A DNA stretch of 64,000 nt from Paenibacillus sp. PCH8 (GTDB taxonomy: Bacteria > Bacillota > Bacilli > Paenibacillales > Paenibacillaceae): NCBI RefSeq assembly GCF_002968835.1, contig NZ_PKQK01000001.1, positions 1,364,001 through 1,428,000 on the forward strand, read 5' to 3'. The notes under the pieces were generated by a model that saw only the letters and a program-made list of their open reading frames with translations, had not been told where the DNA came from and ran no database searches. A program made the position numbers and the translations under genes. The first letter of the stretch is position 1; each line of letters begins with the position of its first letter. Shown here piece after piece: positions 1 through 7,964 of this stretch.

Positions 1-531
1 GATGCAGTTATCGTATATGTAAAACAAGATGGAGAAGGTTGGCGTTATTCCGCAACGGTTCAGCCGAAGGATGAGACGGATAACCGTCAATACATGCAGC
101 TCATCTATGATCGCAAACACTCGTTGCCTGAGCAGATGAATCTGTGGGATACGGCCTATGACGATATGCTTCGCAATGTCAAAAAACGGATTGTTCAGCC
201 CAGATCAGATCAGCGAAAAATGCCACGGCTTTCCCTTGCGCTACCAGTTGATTTTACCAATAATGCTGGCTGTACGCTGCGCAGCTTCAATTACCGTTTC
301 TTCTCTGCAACGGGTCTGCATGGTGATATTTCACCAGGGACGGTCGTTACGTTTTATACCCATAATAATATTGAAGTTATTCTTCAGCATACGGGCAAAA
401 CAACAGCCAATCATCGCGAAGTGCTTCTCTCCGTTGAGAATATCGATGATATTGTGGAGCGGGGCCTAATTAGTCAATTGTTGAATGATTTGACCCATCC
501 ACATGCCGAGAGTTTCACCAGAGAGGGTTAG
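1..531 (+). CDS. C-terminal part of a PilZ-domain polysaccharide synthase-like protein (5' truncated)
   Basis: The reading frame is open from base 1, so the gene starts outside the window. The visible 176 residues contain a PilZ-like domain: an RxxxR motif (RKMPR) followed about 30 residues later by FSATG, a variant of the (D/N)xSxxG motif that binds cyclic di-GMP. The segment before it (LIYDRKHSLP) resembles the linker between the membrane glycosyltransferase core and PilZ of BcsA-type cellulose synthases. I infer a c-di-GMP-responsive family 2 glycosyltransferase making an extracellular polysaccharide. The Asp/Asn of the second motif is Phe here, so ligand binding is not certain. The next gene begins 11 bases downstream and is probably cotranscribed. 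Confidence 0.6.
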   Translation, partial: DAVIVYVKQDGEGWRYSATVQPKDETDNRQYMQLIYDRKHSLPEQMNLWDTAYDDMLRNVKKRIVQPRSDQRKMPRLSLALPVDFTNNAGCTLRSFNYRFFSATGLHGDISPGTVVTFYTHNNIEVILQHTGKTTANHREVLLSVENIDDIVERGLISQLLNDLTHPHAESFTREG

Positions 532-542
532 GAGAGATAGAG

Positions 543-2396
543 ATGCTCATTATGCTTCAATTTGTGATGGGAGTTTTATTGATAGTCTCCTTCGTGGGAT
601 ACATGCAGTTTGTGCGGAAGGCACTTTCATTACGTTGGGAGTTCATCCCTGTGTTTGTGTTTTCCTCAATCGCCTGTCTTGTTTTTCTAAGTGGTTTGGC
701 AGGGCAGCTCTATACGGGCAGCCTTGTCATTCTAATTGTAGGTGTGCTTTTGTATGGTGGAACGGTGTTTCTTGGATTACGCCGAGGGACAGCCTTTCGG
801 TTGTCCTTTTCCATATTCCAATTTTCATTCCTGGCAGGGACTTTTGTTTTCTTGCTGGTACTCTTTCAGAACCAATTAACACATTACGATAATTTCTCCC
901 ATTGGGCGATCGTATTGAAGCAAATGCTCAGCACAGATGCTTTTCCAACACCCGATTCGAGCCTGATTGATTTTAAAAACTATCCGCTGGGAACTTCGTC
1001 ATTCATTTATTATGTCTGTCACTTTATGGGACACTCCCAGTCCGTGATGCTCTTGGCACAAGGTCTGCTGATCTTTTCCTGTTTTTACGCCATGTTTGGC
1101 ATCGTTTCCGAGAAGAAACGCTTTCTGTTGTACGCTTTTCTCGGGCTCGGATTATCTACGCTTTCTTTTTTTAACCTTACGATTCGGATCACCAATCTGC
1201 TGGTAGACTTCTTGCTCCCGATCTACGCGCTCGCAATCCTGGCAGTTATCTACCAGTATCGGCATGAGCTCAAAAAGGCATGTATCATCGTTCTTCCACT
1301 GGCGGGATTGCTAACAATCATCAAAAGCACAGGGATTATTTTCGCGGCCATCGGCCTTATGTTCCTGGTGTATACATGGCTTACACATGGGCAGAAGTCC
1401 AGATGGAAATCCGCGCTGGCTATGGTGGGCACGATCTGTGGTGCATTGGTTCCTTATTTTGGCTGGAGCTGGCGAATGGCAACGGTGTTCCAAGGGGTAG
1501 ATAACAAATTCGATGTGGCTACCTCGGGGGTTCAGGCTGGCAAAACGCAGGAGCAGATGCAGGAGATTCTGTGGACTTTCCTGAAGGCCAGTACGGATCT
1601 GACGACACGTCCTGTGATTGGGATTGTTATTTTTCAACTTATAGCGATTGCAGCTTCTGTATTTGCCATCGTTGTGCTCAAGAAGAAGTGGAACTTGTGG
1701 AAAGCATTGATTGCCCTGGACGTTGTATTGTTACTGTACTATGCAGGCATTCTGGCACTGTATCTCTTCTCCATGCCGTTGGATGAGGCGATTGTACTGG
1801 CAGGCTTTGAGCGTTATGCGTCGAGTATCGTGGTGCTGTTCGCTGGTGGGCTGGTGTTATGTGCTGCGATCGATCTGGAGCGTTCCTTTCACTACCGGAT
1901 CGGTGAAGTGCCTGATTATCAAGCCTTTAAGACAGTTGAGACGAAGGGCCATTATCAAAAGGGAATTATCGGTTGTATGGCGATTGCCGCCACCATTCTT
2001 TTGTCAGAATACAATGGTATTGTCTCGATTGCCAAAAGCTACGATACGACGCTTCCATACAAGATTCACGCGGTTACGGGTGATCGGTGGTACCAAGAAG
2101 GGCAGGAGGATACCAACAGATATCTCTTCTACGCTTCAGACAGGGACCAGCAGGTCACGAATTATTACATGCAATATGTAGGAAAGTACTTCTTGTATGC
2201 TCCACATGTGGACGGGATCGTGCTGTTCTATGAGGACAATATGGACAACCTGCTGAGCAGCTATGATTATCTGGTGGTTGTGGAGACGGATCTCAATGCC
2301 AAGTATTTGCTGAAGAAACATTACGGCATCGACATGCAGGAGGGTATCTATAAAATCACCCGTTCCGGGGATCAGATCGTTCTTACACTGACGTGA
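543..2396 (+). CDS. Polytopic membrane protein, GT-C-like glycosyltransferase
   Basis: A 617-residue protein with about a dozen hydrophobic segments over residues 1-490 and a soluble C-terminal tail. After the first helices there is a large loop with DNFSHW around residue 116, an acidic motif placed like the catalytic loop of GT-C fold (polyprenyl-phosphate-sugar using) transferases. A TAGGAGAG site lies 8 bases before the ATG. It follows the PilZ-domain synthase by 11 bases, which suggests a two-gene (or longer) exopolysaccharide unit. The GT-C assignment rests on topology and the acidic loop motif only; it could be an uncharacterised polysaccharide export or modification protein. Confidence 0.5.
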   Translation: MLIMLQFVMGVLLIVSFVGYMQFVRKALSLRWEFIPVFVFSSIACLVFLSGLAGQLYTGSLVILIVGVLLYGGTVFLGLRRGTAFRLSFSIFQFSFLAGTFVFLLVLFQNQLTHYDNFSHWAIVLKQMLSTDAFPTPDSSLIDFKNYPLGTSSFIYYVCHFMGHSQSVMLLAQGLLIFSCFYAMFGIVSEKKRFLLYAFLGLGLSTLSFFNLTIRITNLLVDFLLPIYALAILAVIYQYRHELKKACIIVLPLAGLLTIIKSTGIIFAAIGLMFLVYTWLTHGQKSRWKSALAMVGTICGALVPYFGWSWRMATVFQGVDNKFDVATSGVQAGKTQEQMQEILWTFLKASTDLTTRPVIGIVIFQLIAIAASVFAIVVLKKKWNLWKALIALDVVLLLYYAGILALYLFSMPLDEAIVLAGFERYASSIVVLFAGGLVLCAAIDLERSFHYRIGEVPDYQAFKTVETKGHYQKGIIGCMAIAATILLSEYNGIVSIAKSYDTTLPYKIHAVTGDRWYQEGQEDTNRYLFYASDRDQQVTNYYMQYVGKYFLYAPHVDGIVLFYEDNMDNLLSSYDYLVVVETDLNAKYLLKKHYGIDMQEGIYKITRSGDQIVLTLT

Positions 2397-2465
2397 GATC
2401 ATAGGTATGGGAATCCGGCTCTGATCAGGTCAGGTGCAATAATAATCTCTATAGTATTCAATAGC

Positions 2466-2502
2466 AGAAGGCCCGCAGATTATTCTGACGGGCCTTCTTT
2501 GT
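2466..2502. terminator. Bidirectional Rho-independent terminator
   Basis: A perfect 10-bp stem (AGAAGGCCCG / CGGGCCTTCT) with a 13-base loop lies between the convergent membrane protein gene and the response regulator gene. T-rich flanks on the right and A-rich on the left would allow use in both directions. Confidence 0.85.
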
Positions 2503-2536
2503 GTTATTTCCATTTCTGGTGATATCGTAGCTCGGA

Positions 2537-3262
2537 TTAATCGACACTTTCAACTTCAACAGGCTTATCATTAAATTTATAGCCAACACCGCGAATCGTG
2601 CGAATGTAATGTGGTTTTGCTGGGTTTTTTTCGAGTTTCTTTCTTAAATTGTAGATATGCACCATGACCGTATGCGTATCTCCCATATGAACATCATCCC
2701 AGAGCAGCGAGAATAGCTGCTCGTTTTTGTATACCCGGTTCGGATTTTTGGCAAGGTGAAACAGGAGCTTGAATTCCTTGGCTGAAAGGGAAACAGGCTT
2801 GTTGTCAACCAGCACAAGATGAGTGTCGGGATCAATGAGCAACTGATCAAATTTTAACGTTTTATCAATTTCCTCTACCTGCTTATGCAACAAATTGCTT
2901 CTTCGAATATGTGCTTTAACTCGGGCGATCAGCTCAATTGGACTAAACGGTTTGGATATAAAGTCGTCTCCACCGAGGCCAAGCCCAAGAACTTTATCAA
3001 TATCCTCATCCTTGCAGCTAACGAACAAAATGGGCATAGTGCTCGTTTTGCGAATTTCACTACAAATTTGATACCCGTCCATCCCCGGCAACAGCACATC
3101 CAACAGGACCAGATCAGGAGCATACTGGTGCGCAGCTTTAATTGCATCCACACCATTATAGGCCGACAGGGTATGGAAACCCTCTCTTTTCAGTGAGATC
3201 GCCAACAATTCATTGATTTCCTGATCATCATCGACAATCAAGATTGTATGTTTAGAAGACAT
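2537..3262 (-). CDS. OmpR-family response regulator
   Basis: A 241-residue two-component regulator. The receiver domain (about 5-118) has the acidic pair DDD at 11-13, the phospho-acceptor Asp55 in LLDVLLPG, and the conserved Lys in SKPFSP. The C-terminal winged helix (about 135-235) ends in the typical TIRGVGYKF signature. I chose the ATG at 3262 because AAGGAGAA lies 9-10 bases upstream; a longer frame starting at 3334 adds 24 residues without family similarity. There is no kinase next to it on its strand. It is divergent from the 20-kb peptide/lipid cluster, so it is a candidate regulator of the promoter near 3470 and a candidate partner of the hybrid kinase that closes that cluster. The partnership is inference. 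Confidence 0.9.
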   Translation of the reverse strand: MSSKHTILIVDDDQEINELLAISLKREGFHTLSAYNGVDAIKAAHQYAPDLVLLDVLLPGMDGYQICSEIRKTSTMPILFVSCKDEDIDKVLGLGLGGDDFISKPFSPIELIARVKAHIRRSNLLHKQVEEIDKTLKFDQLLIDPDTHLVLVDNKPVSLSAKEFKLLFHLAKNPNRVYKNEQLFSLLWDDVHMGDTHTVMVHIYNLRKKLEKNPAKPHYIRTIRGVGYKFNDKPVEVESVD

Positions 3263-3449
3263 ATGATATCCATTCTCCTTATGTATAGCTTGCTGGTATT
3301 GCTTGTGCAATCGTTGCTTCTCCAGCAGCAGCATACCGTGCCAAAAGTCTCAAAAACGCTCTGGTTCAAGTATCGCATGTTCATAGAAATAAGTCGATTG
3401 GATTCATTAGATTTTAAATGAAATTGAGGTTATCTTGAATTTGAATTGA

Positions 3450-3478
3450 TGGTTTAACGTTTAGGGCTATTTTATAAT
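3450..3478 (+). promoter_or_regulatory. Putative promoter of the peptide/lipid cluster
   Basis: A perfect TATAAT at 3473-3478 lies 56 bases before the first gene of the cluster. The -35 region (TGGTTT at 3450) is poor, as in activator-dependent promoters. Upstream, 3433-3449 carries TTGAAT repeats on one face that could bind the divergently encoded OmpR-type regulator. Confidence 0.45.
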
Positions 3479-3533
3479 GTATTGCAGTGGGACTGATAGG
3501 TATAAAGGTTTAGTTTTGAAGGGAGATAGTCTA

Positions 3534-4721
3534 GTGAACGTTATTGGGGGAATACATCGGAAGGGGCTGTTGTGGAACATTGTACTGCTTGGAATTGCGC
3601 TAATGATCAGCGGATGTGCCTCATCTTCCGAACCGGATCAAGCAAGGTCGAAGGCACTTGGCGGTTCCGCTGGCGAGGTGGTTATTGGAGCAGTATGGCC
3701 TTTCGAGAAGCAGAATGATCAATTCCATGAAGGTCTCCAATTGGCGCTGGAGCAAATCAATCAGGAAGGTGTTCTGGGCGGGAAGAATATCCGGCTGTTG
3801 GAATTGGATGACGAGGCCTCTACGACAAAAGGTATGGCAATTGCACAGCAATTGGCGGATAATCCTGCCGTTAGCGCAGTCATTGGACACCGTGGCTCGT
3901 CAGTAACGGTACCTGCGTCACGGATATACGCGCATGCTGGCATTGTGATGTTGACACCGGCATCAACATCCCCGAAGCTGACGGATGTGAATAGCTCTTA
4001 TATTTTCCGCAATATTCCTAACGATAATCAGCTTGGGCAGGCACTGGCCATGTACGCTGGAGAAACCAAGCATCGGAATGTAGCCATATATTATACAGAT
4101 GATGAGTATGGCAGAGGACTAGCGAATGCTTTTGAAGATCAGGCATCCCAATCAGGCCTTCATGTCGTAGACCGTCTGTCAGGTTATAAGGATACGGCTG
4201 ATATCTCACGTATCGTAGATAAGTGGAAGACGCTCGATAGTGATCTTATTATGGTGGCCACTGGAGCAAGAGAGGGAATCGCCTTTGTTAAGGCGATCCG
4301 CGAAGCTGGCATGACGATTCCCGTTATTGGCGGGGATGCGTTAGACTCTGCAGAGTTCGCGAGTGCTGGAGAAGCTGTCTCAGGAACGATTGTTGCTTCG
4401 GTGTATCATGAGCGTGGCAACTCTGAGCTTAATCAAAGCTTCCGACAACAATACATCAACAAATATGGGAAAGAGCCTGGTAAATGGGCTGCGCAAGCTT
4501 ACGACTCATTGAAGTTACTCGCTAAGGGGATCGAGGAAGCTGGATCACGCAGTCCCAAAGAGATTTCCAACGCGTTGCTCTCATTGAAGGGTTGGGAAGG
4601 GGTCACCGGTGAGCATTCCTTTGACGCACAGGGTGATGTTCAGGGAATGAATATCGTCATGAAAAAGCTGGAAGCAGGTACGTTCAAGCGACTGGATGAA
4701 GTACACATTCCAAATCCGTAA
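3534..4721 (+). CDS. Substrate-binding lipoprotein, branched-chain amino acid receptor type (Peripla_BP_6)
   Basis: A 395-residue lipoprotein with a signal peptide and lipobox ISGC (Cys28 from the chosen start). The rest is a type I periplasmic-binding fold: GAVWPF at the first strand, then GHRGSSVT, MLTPASTSP and YYTDDEYGRG, as in LivJ-like receptors. The GTG at 3534 is preferred because GAAGGGAG precedes it; a longer frame adds 19 hydrophilic residues before the signal peptide. No LivHMGF permease genes lie nearby. The HlyD-type adaptor gene follows after 41 bases. It may sense or bind a ligand for this cluster, for example a precursor, the exported peptide or an immunity target, but nothing in the sequence decides this. 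Confidence 0.8.
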   Translation: MNVIGGIHRKGLLWNIVLLGIALMISGCASSSEPDQARSKALGGSAGEVVIGAVWPFEKQNDQFHEGLQLALEQINQEGVLGGKNIRLLELDDEASTTKGMAIAQQLADNPAVSAVIGHRGSSVTVPASRIYAHAGIVMLTPASTSPKLTDVNSSYIFRNIPNDNQLGQALAMYAGETKHRNVAIYYTDDEYGRGLANAFEDQASQSGLHVVDRLSGYKDTADISRIVDKWKTLDSDLIMVATGAREGIAFVKAIREAGMTIPVIGGDALDSAEFASAGEAVSGTIVASVYHERGNSELNQSFRQQYINKYGKEPGKWAAQAYDSLKLLAKGIEEAGSRSPKEISNALLSLKGWEGVTGEHSFDAQGDVQGMNIVMKKLEAGTFKRLDEVHIPNP

Positions 4722-4762
4722 TAAGGCATGGCAGTGTCAGGCTTCAACATTGGGAGGTAGTG

Positions 4763-5722
4763 ATGAATAATCAAGTTTTTCGTAAAGTGGCGGTTGAGCG
4801 TCTGTCTTCCCCGGAGCAACTCGATAATTTGGTTCGGGTAACATCGCCTCGTGGATGGCTTATGTTAACGGGTGTAGGTCTACTCATCCTGGCCGCCTTA
4901 TACTGGGGGATTTTCGGTACGATGACCGTCAAAGCAGATGCATCGGGTGTGCTTATTCGTCCAGGTGGACTAAAAACAGTTCATGTCTCTGCGGCAGGAG
5001 CGTTAAGCGATATTCGCGTCGTCGAGAATGACACGGTGAATCAAGGTGAGGTCATCGGAAGGATGGAGCAGCCAGAGCTGCTGGATCAGATGAAGCAGAC
5101 CAAGCTTGCTATTTCGAACCTCGAAGGGCTAAAGGGTAAAGAGCTAAATGTACATGCGGCAGAGCTTGAAAGTCTGAAGCAACAGTTGAAGCAGCAGCAA
5201 CTTGGCTATGAATACAGCACAAGAGTGATCAGCCCGTACACTGGCAAAGTGAAAGAGGTGTTGGCCAAAACGGGAAGTTATATTGGTGACGGCTCGGATA
5301 TTATCCGGTTGGAGACGTATGGGGTGCAGACGGACGAACTGATTGCCGTGCTGTATATGCCTGTTAGTCAGGGCAGACAATTACTTCCAGGTATGGAGGT
5401 GCGTATTTCTCCGGGATCGATAAATCGTGAAGAGTTCGGATCGCTGATTGGTCAGGTTGTTTCAGTAACTGAATTTCCGGTAACGGTGCAAGGAATGATG
5501 TCTACGCTAGGCAACGAAGGCCTGGTTCAACAGATGGCGTCACAGGGTGTATCCCTTGAAGTTCGTGTGAATCTTTCACCTAACTCCGAGATGGCAAGCG
5601 GGTATAACTGGACAACGAAAGCGGGATCGCCTGTTCGGCTTAACAGCGGCATGATCGTGGATGGTTCGATTACAGTCAGTTCACAGCGTCCGATTGCAAC
5701 GGTTATCCCATATTTCAAATAA
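4763..5722 (+). CDS. HlyD-family secretion adaptor (NHLM bacteriocin type)
   Basis: A 319-residue membrane fusion protein. It has one transmembrane segment (about 33-53), then a barrel-sandwich (lipoyl-like) half (VSAAGALSDIRVVENDTVNQGE), a short coiled-coil hairpin (about 112-150), and the returning half (RVISPYTGKVKEVL). The ATG at 4763 is 5 bases from GGGAGG, whereas the GTG at 4760 would be too close. Such adaptors bridge a C39-peptidase ABC exporter to the outside of the cell envelope. Its place immediately before two exporter genes and three NHLP precursors matches the HlyD/ABC1/ABC2 set described for NHLM (nitrile hydratase-like leader microcin) systems. Confidence 0.85.
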   Translation: MNNQVFRKVAVERLSSPEQLDNLVRVTSPRGWLMLTGVGLLILAALYWGIFGTMTVKADASGVLIRPGGLKTVHVSAAGALSDIRVVENDTVNQGEVIGRMEQPELLDQMKQTKLAISNLEGLKGKELNVHAAELESLKQQLKQQQLGYEYSTRVISPYTGKVKEVLAKTGSYIGDGSDIIRLETYGVQTDELIAVLYMPVSQGRQLLPGMEVRISPGSINREEFGSLIGQVVSVTEFPVTVQGMMSTLGNEGLVQQMASQGVSLEVRVNLSPNSEMASGYNWTTKAGSPVRLNSGMIVDGSITVSSQRPIATVIPYFK

Positions 5723-5781
5723 TTGAGACAGGCACGGTGGCACATATTTGGTCACCAGGCCCAACGAAGGAGAGCAGATTC

Positions 5782-7938
5782 GTGGCCTCAAAAAGAGTAA
5801 AGACTCCAACCGTATTACAAATGGAGGCTGTGGAGTGCGGTGCAGCTTCGCTTGCAATCGTGCTTGCATATTACAAGAGCTTCATCCCGCTTGAGGAACT
5901 GCGGATTGCCTGCGGTGTCTCCCGGGATGGAAGCAAGGCCAGTAATGTGCTCAAAGCAGCACGTCAATATGGTATGGAAGCGAAAGGGTATCGCAAAAAC
6001 CCGGATGATTTAAGGAAAATGTCCTGGCCGCTGATTATCCACTGGAATTTCAATCATTTTCTCGTACTGGAGGGCATCGTTAAAGATCGTGTGTTCTTGA
6101 ATGATCCAGTTACAGGTCCACGCGAGATTACGTTTGAGGAGTTCGACCAATCCTTTACTGGCGTTGCCATTGCCATTAAGCCTTCCCCGACCTATGTCCG
6201 TCAAGGGAAAGCACCAAGTGTGCTTGGTTCGCTGTCCAGACGTATTCAAGGGTCGGAAAAAGCACTTATTTTTGCCATTATCGCTGGGTTATTTCTGGTG
6301 CTGCCAGGGCTGGTTATTCCGGTGTTCAGCAAAGTGTTCATCGACCAGATACTACTGGGCAATATGAAAAATTGGTTGTTCCCACTGTTAATTGGCATGG
6401 GACTAACCGCGTTGTTACGGGCCTTCCTGACGTGGCTGCAACGGTATTACTTGCTCAGGCTGGAAATGAAGCTTGCACTAAGCTCATCCAGCCGTTTTTT
6501 CTGGCATGTGTTGCGTTTGCCGATCGAATTTTTCTCCCAGCGATTCAGTGGAGATATCGCAGCAAGGGTTGCGATCAATGACCGCGTTGCCCAGTTACTA
6601 TCCGGGCAGCTGGCTGTAGCGGCGCTAAACTGCGTCATGATTGTGTTTTATTTGCTGCTGATGCTGCAATACAGTGTCGTGTTGACAAGTCTTGCGGTGG
6701 GGGCTTCGCTGCTCAATCTGGTCTTCATGCAATTGATAACGCGCAAACGTAATGACCAGAATCTGCGGTTGTTACAGGAGTCCGGCAAGATGCAAGGGGT
6801 GTCCATGAACGGACTGCAAGTCATTGAGACATTGAAATCCAACAGCTCCGAGGCAGACTTTTTCGTCAAATGGTCAGGGTATCAGGCGAAACTGCTTAAT
6901 TCCACGCAGCAATTCGGGGTATCGAACCAGTTTCTGATGGCTGTCCCTGCGCTACTGACGAGTCTGAGTGCCGTAGCAATTCTTTTTCTCGGCGGCTTTC
7001 AGGTGATGGATGGGGCACTGACGATCGGATCACTGGTAGCCTTCCAAAGTCTAGCGGCCAGCTTCAGTCAGCCCGTCAATGAGATGGTTGCACTGGCTGG
7101 AACCATTCAGGAAGCGGGAGGAAGCATGAAACGCTTGGATGATGTGCTGCAATATCCAATGGATAGACAAATGAACCAAACCCCCGATCAGGCTGAAGAG
7201 CTGACCGATACAGCGAAGTTATCAGGGCAGATCGAAATTACCAATCTGACCTATGGCTATAGCAAGCTGGAAGGCCCGCTGATTGACCGGTTTAACTTAT
7301 CGATCCAGCCGGGCATGAAGGTTGCGCTGGTTGGCGGATCGGGTAGTGGGAAATCGACCATTGCCAAGCTGATTGCCGGTATTTACGAGCCGTGGGATGG
7401 TGAGATCCGTTTTGATGACTTGACGCGCGACGATATTTCCCGCAACCGGATGGGCAACTCCCTTGCGGTTGTCGATCAGGATATTGTACTGCTGGAAGGA
7501 ACGATTAAAGAGAATATTACCTTCTGGGATTCCACGATACCGGAAACAGATGTCGTTCGGGCTGCGAAGGATGCGGTAATCCATGATCATATTGCGGAGC
7601 GCAGCGGCGGCTATGAGCATATGATCTCGGAAAATGGAGGCAATTTCAGTGGAGGGCAGCGTCAACGGCTGGAAATAGCCAGGGCACTGGCTGGCAATCC
7701 CTCGATTCTGATTTTGGATGAGGCGACAAGTGCTCTGGACCCGGCAACGGAGAAAAAGGTTGACGATAGTCTACGACGCAGAGGATTAACCTGTATTACC
7801 GTGGCTCACCGACTTAGCACGATTCGGGATGCGGATGAAATTGTGGTGCTGGAGCGTGGAAAGATCATTGAGCGTGGAACGCATCATGCTCTCATGGAAC
7901 GAGATGGCTACTACACCAGACTCATTCAGAGTCAATAG
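5782..7938 (+). CDS. C39-peptidase ABC exporter (NHLM-type ABC1)
   Basis: A 718-residue fused protease, membrane and ATPase exporter. The N-terminal C39 peptidase has Gln13, Cys19 (VECGAAS), His92 (NHFLVL) and Asp108 (NDP), so it should cut leader peptides after Gly-Gly. Six membrane helices follow (about 165-430). The ATPase has Walker A GGSGSGKST (518-526), signature FSGGQ (622-626) and Walker B ILILDE (642-647). The GTG at 5782 is chosen because AAGGAGA lies 8 bases upstream and the C39 domain begins directly; an upstream GTG at 5737 lacks a good site. Substrates should be the three NHLP precursors at 11-12 kb and perhaps the small GG peptide at 19 kb. Confidence 0.95.
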   Translation: MASKRVKTPTVLQMEAVECGAASLAIVLAYYKSFIPLEELRIACGVSRDGSKASNVLKAARQYGMEAKGYRKNPDDLRKMSWPLIIHWNFNHFLVLEGIVKDRVFLNDPVTGPREITFEEFDQSFTGVAIAIKPSPTYVRQGKAPSVLGSLSRRIQGSEKALIFAIIAGLFLVLPGLVIPVFSKVFIDQILLGNMKNWLFPLLIGMGLTALLRAFLTWLQRYYLLRLEMKLALSSSSRFFWHVLRLPIEFFSQRFSGDIAARVAINDRVAQLLSGQLAVAALNCVMIVFYLLLMLQYSVVLTSLAVGASLLNLVFMQLITRKRNDQNLRLLQESGKMQGVSMNGLQVIETLKSNSSEADFFVKWSGYQAKLLNSTQQFGVSNQFLMAVPALLTSLSAVAILFLGGFQVMDGALTIGSLVAFQSLAASFSQPVNEMVALAGTIQEAGGSMKRLDDVLQYPMDRQMNQTPDQAEELTDTAKLSGQIEITNLTYGYSKLEGPLIDRFNLSIQPGMKVALVGGSGSGKSTIAKLIAGIYEPWDGEIRFDDLTRDDISRNRMGNSLAVVDQDIVLLEGTIKENITFWDSTIPETDVVRAAKDAVIHDHIAERSGGYEHMISENGGNFSGGQRQRLEIARALAGNPSILILDEATSALDPATEKKVDDSLRRRGLTCITVAHRLSTIRDADEIVVLERGKIIERGTHHALMERDGYYTRLIQSQ

Positions 7939-7964
7939 ATAATCGTGCAAAAGGAGGTGTGAAA

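Noticed and set aside
5737..5781. Upstream GTG as the start of the C39 exporter
   Set aside because: It lacks a ribosome site and adds residues before the conserved start of the peptidase domain, while the GTG at 5782 has AAGGAGA at ideal distance.
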